From Planctomycetota bacterium (GTDB lineage: Bacteria; Planctomycetota; Planctomycetia; Planctomycetales; Planctomycetaceae): a stretch of DNA of 64,000 nt. Location of the stretch: NCBI GenBank assembly GCA_014584345.1, contig JACTNB010000013.1, positions 372,001 through 436,000 on the forward strand, read 5' to 3'. Below, piece after piece: positions 46,851 through 56,003 of this stretch (positions are counted from its first letter, which is position 1; each line of letters starts with the position of its first letter). The position numbers and the translations under genes were made by a program. The notes beneath the pieces were generated by a model. That model saw nothing but the letters and a program-made list of their open reading frames with translations. It was not told the DNA's origin and ran no database searches.

Positions 46851-48188
46851 TTATTCGGTGGAGGTTCCCGGAAGATCCTTGCCCGTTCGCTCATTCATCC
46901 GCCGGATGATCTCGGCTTCGTAGCCACGGTTGACGGGACGATAATAGTTCCGTTCGATTCCCAGATAGTCCTGCTCGAGCCAGCCCGCTTCGCTGTCATG
47001 CGGATACTGATACCCTTCACCATGGCCGAGACGTTTCGCGCCAGGGTAGTGGCGATCCCGCAAATGGCGGGGAACCGGGAGCAACGCCTGATTTCGAATG
47101 TCGGCAATGGCCTCGTCGACCGCTAGATAGGCAGAATTGGACTTCGCCGCGCACGCCAGGTAGGTGGCGGCCTGGGCCAGCACGATGCGGCATTCCGGCA
47201 TGCCGAGCATTTCCGTGGCCTGGGCGGCAGCAGTGGCGAGAATCAACCCCTGAGGATCGGCATTGCCGATATCCTCGGCGGCGGAAATCAACAGTCGGCG
47301 GGCAATGAAGCGGGGAGGTTCACCGGCTTCGAGCATGCGGGCCATCCAGTAAATGGCGGCATCGGGATCGCTGCCACGAATGCTCTTGATCAATGCGCTG
47401 GCGGCGTCGTAGTGTTCGTCTCCCTGATTGTCGTAGCGAATCGCTTTTCGCTGCAGCGATTCCTCGGCAATTTGGCAGGTCACGACTCTGGATTCCGCGG
47501 CATTCCCCGCGACGGAGAGCACCGCCACTTCCAGGGCGTTCAAGGCTCGTCGCGCGTCGCCATCCGCCGTCCGCGCGATGAATTCCAGGGCATCCTCGTC
47601 AAGGGACACGCCGCATTGCCCCAGTCCGCGGCTGGCATCTCCCAGCGCCCGTCGCAGGAGCGCCAGCAGGGCTTCTTCGGAGAGTGGTTCAAATTCGAAT
47701 ACATGACTGCGGCTGAGCAGGGGGGCCACCAGCGCAAAGAAGGGATTATCGGTGGTGGCGCCGATGAATATGACCGTCCCCTGTTCCAACTCGGGCAGCA
47801 GGACATCCTGCTGGGTTTTACTGAAGTGATGCAGTTCATCCACGAACAGGATGGTCCGTTTCCCCTCGCGAGCCAGGGTGTCTGCCGCCTGTTGCAGGGC
47901 CGCGCGTACTTCCTTGACCCCGCAGGCAGCCGCGTTCAGGCCAATCCAGTTCGCGGCCGTCTTCGTGGAAATCAGCCGTGCGAGTGTTGTTTTGCCTGTG
48001 CCCGGGGGACCATAGAAAATCAGCGAGCCCAGGCGGTTGGCATCGAGCAGGCGGCGCAGGAGTTTCCCTTCCGCCAGAAATTGTTGCTGGCCGGCGAATT
48101 CCTCGAGTGTCCGGGGACGCATGCGGGCCGCCAGGGGGAGCGCCCGATCGCGATGTGCTTGTTCCACCTTGTCGAACAGTCCCGCCAT
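46851..48188 (-). CDS. rarA: Replication-associated recombination ATPase RarA (MgsA)
   Basis: A 445-residue AAA+ clamp-loader-like ATPase that acts at stalled replication forks. Walker A GPPGTGKT is at residues 60-67, the Walker B Asp-Glu is in FVDELHHF, and sensor 1 is in IGATTDNP. The family C-terminal domain is complete (KSIRGSDPDAAIYWMARM, then RLLISAAEDIGNADP). The start at 48188 matches the family N-terminus (MAGLFD); an ATG six codons upstream also exists. Confidence 0.95.
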   Translation of the reverse strand: MAGLFDKVEQAHRDRALPLAARMRPRTLEEFAGQQQFLAEGKLLRRLLDANRLGSLIFYGPPGTGKTTLARLISTKTAANWIGLNAAACGVKEVRAALQQAADTLAREGKRTILFVDELHHFSKTQQDVLLPELEQGTVIFIGATTDNPFFALVAPLLSRSHVFEFEPLSEEALLALLRRALGDASRGLGQCGVSLDEDALEFIARTADGDARRALNALEVAVLSVAGNAAESRVVTCQIAEESLQRKAIRYDNQGDEHYDAASALIKSIRGSDPDAAIYWMARMLEAGEPPRFIARRLLISAAEDIGNADPQGLILATAAAQATEMLGMPECRIVLAQAATYLACAAKSNSAYLAVDEAIADIRNQALLPVPRHLRDRHYPGAKRLGHGEGYQYPHDSEAGWLEQDYLGIERNYYRPVNRGYEAEIIRRMNERTGKDLPGTSTE

Positions 48189-48239
48189 GTCATTTCCCCG
48201 TATCACTAGTGGTCTGTCGCAGTTTGATTATTGGGCTGT

Positions 48240-48311
48240 GTGCCACTGGCTTTGTCAGTGTAACCTCATGTTGACGAGTACCCCGCAAGGGACTGACGGA
48301 GCCAGCGGCAC
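48240..48311. repeat. Inverted repeat with 20-base arms
   Basis: GTGCCACTGGCTTTGTCAGT (48240-48259) and ACTGACGGAGCCAGCGGCAC (48292-48311) are reverse complements with three mismatches around a 32-base loop. CGCAGTTTG also occurs as a direct repeat at about 48218 and 48342. It lies in the 222-base gap between the ABC permease and rarA, both minus strand, so it may end the ABC transcript. Sequence of this kind looks like a dispersed genomic repeat, which I cannot check here. Confidence 0.6.
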
Positions 48312-48410
48312 CCAAATTCCCAAACCTGACAATCCACTGTGCCGCAGTTTGCCCCTTGCCCGTTACGTGCGCTATTGACGCGGTAATCCTTGCCGTCGCA
48401 CACCGCCATT

Positions 48411-51400
48411 CTACTCGCCCCGCAGGGTTTGCAGAACCGGGGTGCGAATCGCTTCAAGTATCGCCAGCAGGCTGGATAGCATACCGACCAGGAACACGCC
48501 AAGCAGCAGTAACAAGCCGTTGCCCCAGGAGACTTCCCCTGTCTGCCCCGAAATGGTGGGCAGCATCGCCACCAGGGCGCACAGGGTGCCAATGCTCAAA
48601 CCCAGAATCAGCAACAGGGCGTTTTCGGCGAGTACCATGCCGGCCAGCGACAACCGCTGAAAACCGATCGCCCGCATCAACGCCAGTTCCGAACGCCGCT
48701 CCAGCACGTTTCGCAGCATCACGGTCCCCAGTCCGAACGTCCCCAGCAGCAACCCCAAACCGCCCAGGGCCTGAAACGTCGAGAGATAGGTATTCTGGAC
48801 GGCCAAAAAGTTCAACAGGCGACGCCCAATCGGCTCCACATCGAACCCCAGCGTGACCAACCGGGCCTCAAGCAGCGAGGTCAATTCCTCGGCTCGTGCG
48901 GGATCGGTTTCAATCAGGAAGTAACCATAGCCCGAAACATCCGGGAACAGCTCCAGGAAATTTTCCTCGGACATCAGCAGTACTCCCTGAAACAGACTCC
49001 CCGCCAGCGCGCCCACTACCTGCAGATCGACGGGAGCGGAGAGTTCCGGCGGAAGCTCGATCAGGCTTCCCAGGGACTTGTGCAGACTGTATTGCAAGGT
49101 GTTCTGATCACCCAGGACCGGGACGTGCCCACTGGCGGTGCGGCCTTCCAGCAGACGCCAGGGATTTTCACCAGGTGTGTCGGCAAAGAGAAACCCTCCC
49201 CGCTCGATCATCGCCTGGGGAACCCCCAGGATCGTGGGCAACCGGGTCTGATAGAGATTCAGGCAACTGGCATCCTCGCCGTGACGTACCCGGAACGAGA
49301 TCATCCGAGATGCCGCCAGCAGCGATCGCAGGCGTGCGTCCTCGGAGGAGACCAACCCGAGTTGAGTCTGTCCGGATGGTGTCGTTGGGTCGTGGAGCAG
49401 GGGGCGGGCCGATTCCGCAACCAGCGAGAAGCCGCCATTGCCCGAGTTTCGGTCAGGTTCGAGATTTGTTGGGTTCTGCCGACCAGCAGCCACCGCGACC
49501 ACGACAAAGGTCGCCAGCGAAACGAGGATTACGGTGATGGTGCTTCGCTGGCGGTTCCGGGTGAGATTCCGCAGCCCCAGGCCGACGGCAGGCAAGCCCG
49601 TCCGTCCCAGCAGTCCGCCCGTCCCCAGGCTCCGCAAACGAACCACGAACAGCAGCAGGCTTCCCAGCAACAGGAGAAAACCACTCAGGAAAAAGCAGAC
49701 AATATGCCAGTTGAAACCCCCAAAGGCCTGGGATGCGGGAATCCATCGCAGCTCCACTCCCGCGACTAGGCATAACGCCAGCCCGACGCAGCTCGTTCCC
49801 ACGGCCCCCTTGAGCCGCGTTCCGCGCGACTGCCGCGCGGGGGCATCGGCGGCAATCCCCCCCTGCAGACGGGTCTTGGGGGCGACCCGCAACAGGCGGC
49901 GCACGCCCAGCCACATGCCGGGTAGGGAAACCACCCACGCCAGCACGCCCCCCTTGACGAGACTGCCAGCGAAGACCGACGTCGTCAGAAACGAGGTCCC
50001 CACCGCTCCCTGCCACCAAGTCGTCAATCCATGAATCATGAGTTGGGCATACCAAACCGCGAGGACCAGGCCCCCCAACATGCCGACCAGGCCCACAATC
50101 ATACCCTCGCCCAGCAACAGGCCCTGAATGCCACGGTCGGAAAAACCAAGGGCCGAATACAGGCCAATCTGCCGGACTCGAGTTTCCATCCCCAGTTGAA
50201 ACAGCAATCCGATCAGGACCATGGCTGCCGCGATCACGAAAAAACTGAACGCGATGAACAGCCCGGTGAAATCCTGCGTTCCCCGTGCGGCTTCCAGCCC
50301 TTGTCCCTTCACCGGTTGCAGCCACAGTCCCAGTTCCGCGGCAGGCAACTCGGCGCGGAACTGCTTGCGGAACTCCGCAACCACATCGTCCGAGGACAAT
50401 ACCGACGGGGTTGCAATTCGCAGGGACGTCGTATCGCCATACCGGCTTTGCCACAACGCGCGGGCACGTTCCCGGTTCAAAAACAATTTGGGGGTTGTGC
50501 GATGCTGTTCCCAGTATTCGTCATCGCGAGCCGTGATCCGCTCCATTTGCATCGGGAATGGTTGCCGCCAGTCGGCAAAGGTACGGGCATCCGTTATCCC
50601 CTCGACATACGGCGTAAAGCCGGGATCGTCCGCCGGGGAATCCGCCAGCGTGACAATCTCTCGGACACGCAGTCGCAGTTCCTCCTCGGGAAGTTCTCCA
50701 CGCGACCCGACCACATGATACTTGATGACGATCTCGTCTCCACGATCAACCTGAAGATCTTCCGCCAACCAGGAATTGATCACAACTTCATCCGGCCCCA
50801 ATTCAAGTACGGGCTGCTCCGAGGAATTCACAAAGGGACCAAAAGGCGGGGACTCGAAGAGGTCCACTCCCGCTGCCACCGAATACATGGAATAATGCCC
50901 GGGATTGCGCGCGTTGGCGATCTCGTTCACCAGGTACACCAGCACGGGGGATGTGTCAAGAGATTGCTGCCGTGCAACACTTTGGCCCTGCTCGGACAAA
51001 GCCCGCTCCAGGATCATGCGGTCCGATTCCAGCGAGAAGTATCCTCGTTCGGGAAATTCGCGGATATGCAGATATAGATCCTCGAGTTCCCACAGGGCTT
51101 GCAGGCCCTCGTTCAACTGCGTCACCGATGCATGCGTATTGTCCCCTGTCTGCTGGTCCGACGGAAATGCCGGGTCCGCCACCAGCAGCGTATTGACGCG
51201 GGCGGGCCTGGCCACGGGATTGCGTCGCGACGCCTGAACGGCGGCCAAGTCCAGTTCCTCCTGCAGACGGGAAAGTTGCAGATAGGCATTCAGTGGCAGT
51301 TGCTGATTGGGTTGCAGGGAAAATCGCCCTGTGGTGGAACGGGACGGCGCGATTCCCGCCACCGTGAGCGAAAATTCCACGACCTGTTCATCGAGATCCC

Positions 51401-51977
51401 GTTCGCCCAGCAGGGATTCCTGGGGAATCGCCTGCGGAATATCGACAAACAGCGTGACCCGATCTCCCACAGTGACCCCCAATTGCTCGGCAGTCCGTTC
51501 ATTGAGAACAATGTCATCCGGGCCCGGCGGCGCGATCCGGGTTTCGTTCAACATCGACCACAACCGTTCGTCGCTGCCTATCAGATTCACGCGGCCTGCA
51601 ATTCGCAGTGGGGGGCCGAGTTCCGTCTCCGTGTCGCGTTCCCGTTCGGCCCTTGCCGCTTCGTAGCGCAGCGTGCCCGTCACAAGTATCGCGGGAGCCA
51701 CTTGTTGCTTGTCGGTCGGGGAGGCGGAATCCCCCGGGAGGCCGCGTTCTCGCAGGGCGTCGGCCAGTTCCTCGCGAAAGAAGCGACCGCCGGAGAGGGC
51801 ATAATCGACTTGCCCCAGGCGGTCCAGCGTCATTTGACGCAGGCTTTCGCGCACGGAATCTCCCACAATCAACGCACCGGAAATCACCGCGGTCCCAATG
51901 GCCACCCCCAGCAGCACGGCCAGATTCGTGCGCCAATAGTGAACGAGGGTTTTACCGATTAGCGAGGCATACGTCAT
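48411..51977 (-). CDS. Large ABC transporter permease (FtsX/MacB type)
   Basis: A 1188-residue permease. The first helix is at about 21-38 (LAVLLGVAIGTAVISGALIVGDSVRE), followed by a very large extracytoplasmic domain to about 570. FtsX-type four-helix block one is at about 572-650 (AMVLIGLLFQLGM...IGLYSALGFSD). Further helices follow between about 750 and 860, then a second periplasmic stretch, and FtsX block two at about 1066-1186 (RRSELALMRAIGFQR). This is the double-FtsX arrangement of exporters handling lipoproteins, peptides or lipids. The ATG overlaps the stop of the ATPase gene by four bases (ATGA), so the genes are translationally coupled. Cargo is unknown. Confidence 0.9.
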   Translation of the reverse strand: MTYASLIGKTLVHYWRTNLAVLLGVAIGTAVISGALIVGDSVRESLRQMTLDRLGQVDYALSGGRFFREELADALRERGLPGDSASPTDKQQVAPAILVTGTLRYEAARAERERDTETELGPPLRIAGRVNLIGSDERLWSMLNETRIAPPGPDDIVLNERTAEQLGVTVGDRVTLFVDIPQAIPQESLLGERDLDEQVVEFSLTVAGIAPSRSTTGRFSLQPNQQLPLNAYLQLSRLQEELDLAAVQASRRNPVARPARVNTLLVADPAFPSDQQTGDNTHASVTQLNEGLQALWELEDLYLHIREFPERGYFSLESDRMILERALSEQGQSVARQQSLDTSPVLVYLVNEIANARNPGHYSMYSVAAGVDLFESPPFGPFVNSSEQPVLELGPDEVVINSWLAEDLQVDRGDEIVIKYHVVGSRGELPEEELRLRVREIVTLADSPADDPGFTPYVEGITDARTFADWRQPFPMQMERITARDDEYWEQHRTTPKLFLNRERARALWQSRYGDTTSLRIATPSVLSSDDVVAEFRKQFRAELPAAELGLWLQPVKGQGLEAARGTQDFTGLFIAFSFFVIAAAMVLIGLLFQLGMETRVRQIGLYSALGFSDRGIQGLLLGEGMIVGLVGMLGGLVLAVWYAQLMIHGLTTWWQGAVGTSFLTTSVFAGSLVKGGVLAWVVSLPGMWLGVRRLLRVAPKTRLQGGIAADAPARQSRGTRLKGAVGTSCVGLALCLVAGVELRWIPASQAFGGFNWHIVCFFLSGFLLLLGSLLLFVVRLRSLGTGGLLGRTGLPAVGLGLRNLTRNRQRSTITVILVSLATFVVVAVAAGRQNPTNLEPDRNSGNGGFSLVAESARPLLHDPTTPSGQTQLGLVSSEDARLRSLLAASRMISFRVRHGEDASCLNLYQTRLPTILGVPQAMIERGGFLFADTPGENPWRLLEGRTASGHVPVLGDQNTLQYSLHKSLGSLIELPPELSAPVDLQVVGALAGSLFQGVLLMSEENFLELFPDVSGYGYFLIETDPARAEELTSLLEARLVTLGFDVEPIGRRLLNFLAVQNTYLSTFQALGGLGLLLGTFGLGTVMLRNVLERRSELALMRAIGFQRLSLAGMVLAENALLLILGLSIGTLCALVAMLPTISGQTGEVSWGNGLLLLLGVFLVGMLSSLLAILEAIRTPVLQTLRGE

Positions 51978-52708
51978 GGGGTAGTACCGGAACTGACCGA
52001 GGAAGCGAAGGATTGCGCGGAGACCAACCGCCCGTCTTCCAGTTGCCAGTGGCAGGGAAAACGCGAGGCCAGTTCCACGGAATGAGTCACGCACAACAAC
52101 ATGGTTTGTTGTTCGCGACTCAGTTCCAGCAGCAGACTGCCGATGATAGTCGCCGTTTGTGGATCGAGATTTCCGGTCGGTTCGTCGGCGAGAACGAGCG
52201 CCGGGCGGTTGATCAAGGCGCGGCAAACCGCCACACGCTGGCGTTCTCCTCCCGAAAGTTGCGCCGGCTTGTGCGTCAGGCGATGTTTCAGGCCGACACG
52301 TTCGAGGAGTTCGGTCGCCAGTTGCTGTTTCTCGGGTGTAATTCCAGTTCCAGCCAGCAACGGCAGCAGGACATTTTCCATGACCGTCAACTGCGGCAGG
52401 AGATGGTGATCCTGAAAGACGAAACCGATCCGCTCATTGCGGAAACGCGTCAGGCGAGCCGGCGGACTGGTCACCATATCGGTCCCCAGCAACGTGATGC
52501 TGCCGGCATCCGGGCGATCCAACGCGCTAATCAAATACAACAGCGTGCTCTTGCCCGATCCCGAAGGGCCAGTGATGCAGGCGGCCAGTCCCGGCGACAG
52601 GGTAAATTCCAGATCGCGCAGAATGGAAACCGCCAGCCCGGCCGATTCGTAGCTCTTGAACAGATGTCGGACTGTCAGCCCCTGTGTCGCGTCGCTAGTG
52701 AGATTCAA
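51974..52708 (-). CDS. ABC transporter ATP-binding protein (LolD/MacB type)
   Basis: A 244-residue ATPase that drives the permease encoded next. Walker A GPSGSGKST is at 47-55, the Q-loop at FVFQDHHLLPQ, the signature LSGGERQR at 151-158, and Walker B LVLADEP at 171-177. All are intact. The start chosen is TTG at 52708, because AGGAG lies eight bases upstream and the family length fits. The frame is open to an ATG at 52846, which would add 46 residues including MYCEECG; that extension is less likely. Confidence 0.93.
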   Translation of the reverse strand: MNLTSDATQGLTVRHLFKSYESAGLAVSILRDLEFTLSPGLAACITGPSGSGKSTLLYLISALDRPDAGSITLLGTDMVTSPPARLTRFRNERIGFVFQDHHLLPQLTVMENVLLPLLAGTGITPEKQQLATELLERVGLKHRLTHKPAQLSGGERQRVAVCRALINRPALVLADEPTGNLDPQTATIIGSLLLELSREQQTMLLCVTHSVELASRFPCHWQLEDGRLVSAQSFASSVSSGTTP

Positions 52709-52898
52709 GGGGGATTCTCCTGAGTATGACGAACGAAGTTCCTGTTCCGGCACGGATGTTTCCTGCGTGCCCCGGCGCTGTTCCGCGGAGATTCCCGATC
52801 TCGGCGGAAAATGGGCCAAATGGAATCCACATTCCTCGCAATACATCGCCAGTGCTGAAGTGGTGTTCCAGTGAATGAACCCGGTTGTTACGCCTGTG

Positions 52899-52926
52899 TG
52901 GCCCGCTTCCCTTGGATCGCGGCTAG
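52899..52926 (+). repeat. Degenerate isolated arm of repeat family A
   Basis: TGGCCCGCTTCC at the left and GCGGCTAG at the right match the ends of the 28-base family arm, and the total length is also 28 bases; only the middle differs. It lies in the 274-base gap between the thioesterase and the ABC ATPase, which otherwise shows nothing. Confidence 0.45.
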
Positions 52927-52982
52927 TTTCCAGGATTTTGTCGCGTCATGATGTTCATTGGCAACGGTGCGAGTAATCCCCG

Positions 52983-53465
52983 CTAGTCCCGTTCCAGGGG
53001 TTCTGGCGTATCCGGGAGAAACGGCGATTCCGAAAGTTGCGACGTGTACTCCACGGGGATGGGAATCGATTCCAGGCGATGATCCGCATAACACAGGCAG
53101 CAGGCGGTTTTCATGCGTCCCTGGGAAAGTTTCCGTCCCTCGTGATAGATGGCCATGTTCCAGAGGAGCGACTTGTACCCCATGCGCTCCAGATGGACAT
53201 GCACCCGCAGGACGTTATCGTAAAACGCAGGCCCCAGAAATTGACACTGCGACGAAACACGCGGCCAGCCGATGATCACTCCATCCTCCCGGGCCTTCAT
53301 GATGGTCAGGCCCAGCGACCGGAAATAGGCGTGTTCCGCTTCCTCCATGTAACGAAAGTAATTCGAAAAGTGCACGATGCCCGCGGTGTCGGTATCGGCA
53401 AAATTCACGCGTCGCTCGTAAACGAACTGTGCCCGCGGCTCGGTCGAGGAGTGTTCCCCGCTCAT
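52983..53465 (-). CDS. Hotdog-fold thioesterase (YbgC/4HBT-like)
   Basis: A 160-residue single hotdog domain. The catalytic region reads FADTDTAGIVHFSNYFRYMEEAEH, with Asp24 and Asp26 as candidates for the active-site acid and the family helix following. It would hydrolyse acyl-CoA or acyl-ACP; the acyl group is unknown. The ATG at 53465 overlaps the symporter stop by four bases (ATGA), so it is the third gene of the DUF3311-symporter operon. Coupling a thioesterase to a symporter suggests a shared organic-acid substrate, which is inference. Confidence 0.88.
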   Translation of the reverse strand: MSGEHSSTEPRAQFVYERRVNFADTDTAGIVHFSNYFRYMEEAEHAYFRSLGLTIMKAREDGVIIGWPRVSSQCQFLGPAFYDNVLRVHVHLERMGYKSLLWNMAIYHEGRKLSQGRMKTACCLCYADHRLESIPIPVEYTSQLSESPFLPDTPEPLERD

Positions 53466-55540
53466 TTCGATGTCTGCTCCGGGAAGAATCGATCCAGGAC
53501 TTCCTTCCGCGGGGGTTTGGTGATCAGCGAAACCAGCACCATGGCCAGTGTCGAGCCGAGCACCATCACCATCACGGGTTGAGTCTGAATCACGCCGGTT
53601 TCAATACGCTGTCCCGGCTTCGTCAGGCTGATGAACTGGTCTCCCCCAAAGTTGACCGAGAAATTCGTGATGGCGGCAAAATCCGATCTCCAGAACAGGT
53701 AGGCCCACAACGTTATGGCGGTGATCACGCACGCATAGGCCCCGGCCTTGGTCAACCGCTTCCAGTACAACGCCGCAAACACCAGCGGAAACAGGGCCGA
53801 GAACCCACTAAAGGTCCACACGCCCAGTGGGAACACATGCCGAGGCTCGAACAGGCTGAAGAAGTAGGTCAAGGCCACAATCAAAATAATGAAGGCCCGG
53901 GCCATGAAAATGATCTGCTTGTCGCTGTAGCGATGCTTGCCACCGTAGTGGACCATGACATCCTCCGTGAACATCGTCCCGACGCACAGAAACTGGGAAT
54001 CGAGCGACGACATGATCGCCGCCAGCGTCCCGGCCATCAGGAATCCGGTGAGTACGGGAGTCGCCATCAACTTCACCATGGCAGGCAATACCGCGTTGGG
54101 AGGAAAGTGGGGCGGGAACAGCGGCTTGCCGTCCAGCGTCGCCGAGGTCGCCCAGATGCCGATCAGCACGCACGGCAGCCAGACGATCATGATAAAGAGC
54201 GGGTGCGCCACCACGGGCAGCTTGAAACTGTTCGCCGATTTTGCCGTCAGCCAATGCTGGAACAGGTGTGGAAACATACCGACCGACAGCGGAACGAACA
54301 AATAGGTCAGGAACAACCAGGGGTCGGTTCCACGCGGTGCCTCGGGAGCCCACCGTGTCGCCCGATACACTCCTCGGGCCTTCTTACGGGTCCATTTCGT
54401 TTCGGAAGCAGGATCCTCCGGGTTTAGCAGTTCCTTTGGATGCCCGATTTTATCGGCAAACAGCGTGTAGGCAGCCAACTCGGCCGCTTCATTTCGCGGA
54501 TACAATTCGAGGGTTTCGTGCGGCAGAATTTCGGTTTCCCACCAGTCGGGACGGGGGTCGGGAGGTTGGCGATCGTCTTGCGCCACGTAGGCTTCGTTCC
54601 GCTGGGCAATCGTCAGGCCCGCGAGCAATCCGTTTTTCTTCGCGTAGACCGCTTCCGCCCGTTGCTGCCAGGCGGGCATCCGCGGCTTGAACTCGCTGTA
54701 CGCCTCTGCCTTTTGCGATTCCTCCAGACTGAACAGCTTGACCTGTTTCGTGGCGTACTGATACTCGGCGAGCACCGTCCAGGCCGCGAATTCCCGCTCG
54801 TAGCGCTGCTCGTCCTGTTCAGCGACCGAGCGGATGATCTTGGAAGGATTCTTGTCGGCGACGGCCTGACTGGCTGCTTCCACGCCTCCCAGCTTCGAGG
54901 AAATCACCCAGAATGTCACCACGCCGAGCACCATGAATACCATCGTTTGAAACGCATTCGCCCAGGCAGTCCCCCGCATCCCCCCGAAGAACACGTAGAT
55001 CAACACGACCGCGCAGATAATCAAGGAGCCGACCCAGGGGGGTAAACCGTAATCGTAATCCGCGAAGTAGGTTTGAAAGGCCCCTTCCGAAACACTGTTC
55101 ATTACCACGCCAGACGAAATCACCCCAATCAACAGATAGGGAATTACCAGGCCAACCAGCACGGGAAACAGCACCAGGCCGATCTTGTCGCTGTCCAGCC
55201 GATCCCGAAAAAACTGAACCTGTGTGCGATAACCATACTTCTTGCCAAACTGCCACAGCTTGACGCCCAGGAGAAAAAAGCAGAGCGAATGGATAATCCC
55301 CGAGGACGAGGCCAGCATGCCATACACGCCAATCCCTTCCTTGTAGGCTTCGCCGCTGGAACCGACCAGCGCAAAGGCCGTCATCGTGGTCCCGAAGAGC
55401 GACATCAAAAGCAGGAATGGGCCAATCGAGTGGCTCGCCAGCATGTAATCGCTGCTGGTTCCCCGGAACAGCCTGCTCGAAAACAGTCCCAGCGCCAACA
55501 GCAATACCAGATAACAGGAAATAATGCTCAGCTCAATCAC
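53462..55540 (-). CDS. Sodium:solute symporter with a large soluble insertion
   Basis: A 692-residue SSS-family transporter. The first six helices occupy about 1-215 (IELSIISCYLVLLLALGLFSSRLF and on), including the family GSSGEAYKEGIGVYG loop. An insertion of about 180 charged, Trp/Glu/Arg-rich residues at about 223-400 interrupts the core. The later helices resume with PWLFLTYLFVPLSVGMFP and carry the SSS signature area (LMATPVLTGFLMAGTLAAIMSSLDSQ). The start is a GTG at 55540 with AGGGGGTG upstream. It overlaps the DUF3311 gene by four bases. The substrate is unknown. Confidence 0.9.
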   Translation of the reverse strand: MIELSIISCYLVLLLALGLFSSRLFRGTSSDYMLASHSIGPFLLLMSLFGTTMTAFALVGSSGEAYKEGIGVYGMLASSSGIIHSLCFFLLGVKLWQFGKKYGYRTQVQFFRDRLDSDKIGLVLFPVLVGLVIPYLLIGVISSGVVMNSVSEGAFQTYFADYDYGLPPWVGSLIICAVVLIYVFFGGMRGTAWANAFQTMVFMVLGVVTFWVISSKLGGVEAASQAVADKNPSKIIRSVAEQDEQRYEREFAAWTVLAEYQYATKQVKLFSLEESQKAEAYSEFKPRMPAWQQRAEAVYAKKNGLLAGLTIAQRNEAYVAQDDRQPPDPRPDWWETEILPHETLELYPRNEAAELAAYTLFADKIGHPKELLNPEDPASETKWTRKKARGVYRATRWAPEAPRGTDPWLFLTYLFVPLSVGMFPHLFQHWLTAKSANSFKLPVVAHPLFIMIVWLPCVLIGIWATSATLDGKPLFPPHFPPNAVLPAMVKLMATPVLTGFLMAGTLAAIMSSLDSQFLCVGTMFTEDVMVHYGGKHRYSDKQIIFMARAFIILIVALTYFFSLFEPRHVFPLGVWTFSGFSALFPLVFAALYWKRLTKAGAYACVITAITLWAYLFWRSDFAAITNFSVNFGGDQFISLTKPGQRIETGVIQTQPVMVMVLGSTLAMVLVSLITKPPRKEVLDRFFPEQTSK

Positions 55541-55773
55541 GCCGCACCCCCTTGTTCTTCTCGGCGAATTTCCACCGTGTCGACGGAGGTATCCAGTGGC
55601 CAGGCATATTTCGTGGCCAGTAACCAGGTGATTGATGCCGCCAGCGAAATCCCGGCATGAAAGGCCAGCCCCATCGGAATGAAGCCGAATACCAGTGTCG
55701 GATCGCTCCAGAACCAGACATCCTGATGAACGATCAACAGCAGGATCACTATTCCCCAAATCAAGTATTTCAT
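55537..55773 (-). CDS. Small DUF3311-like membrane subunit
   Basis: A 78-residue protein with two membrane helices (YLIWGIVILLLIVHQDVWFW and LAFHAGISLAASITWLLATKYAWP). Small proteins of this layout, DUF3311, are commonly encoded just before sodium:solute symporters, as here, and are taken to be accessory subunits. Its stop overlaps the symporter GTG (GTGA), which shows translational coupling. GGAAG lies before the ATG. It is the first gene of the operon. Confidence 0.82.
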   Translation of the reverse strand: MKYLIWGIVILLLIVHQDVWFWSDPTLVFGFIPMGLAFHAGISLAASITWLLATKYAWPLDTSVDTVEIRREEQGGAA

Positions 55774-56003
55774 GGTGGAATCTTCCCGGGAGGTAAAGCG
55801 AGCTATGCTCGAAGAGGCAGGCCACAATGTTGGTGTGCGGAGACAACCTTGAATCGCCGCCGCGGGCAGCGCGGGGCGCGCCGCACCGAATAGCCTGAAA
55901 TTCTATCAAGCCCCCCTAACGAATAAAAGCGAACCGATCCCTCCCCGCAACCAGTGGACCAGCGTTTCTCCACGACATGTGACGCGAATTGCCAGATGGA
56001 AGG

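Noticed and set aside
52709..52846. MYCEECG... extension of the ABC ATPase as a Cys-based domain
   Set aside because: A TTG with a well-placed AGGAG at 52708 gives the normal family length. The extension is polar and unlike any domain I know.
55541..55909. Long N-terminal extension of the symporter frame
   Set aside because: It is out-of-frame reading of the small DUF3311-like gene. The GTG at 55540 with AGGGGGTG starts directly before the first helix.
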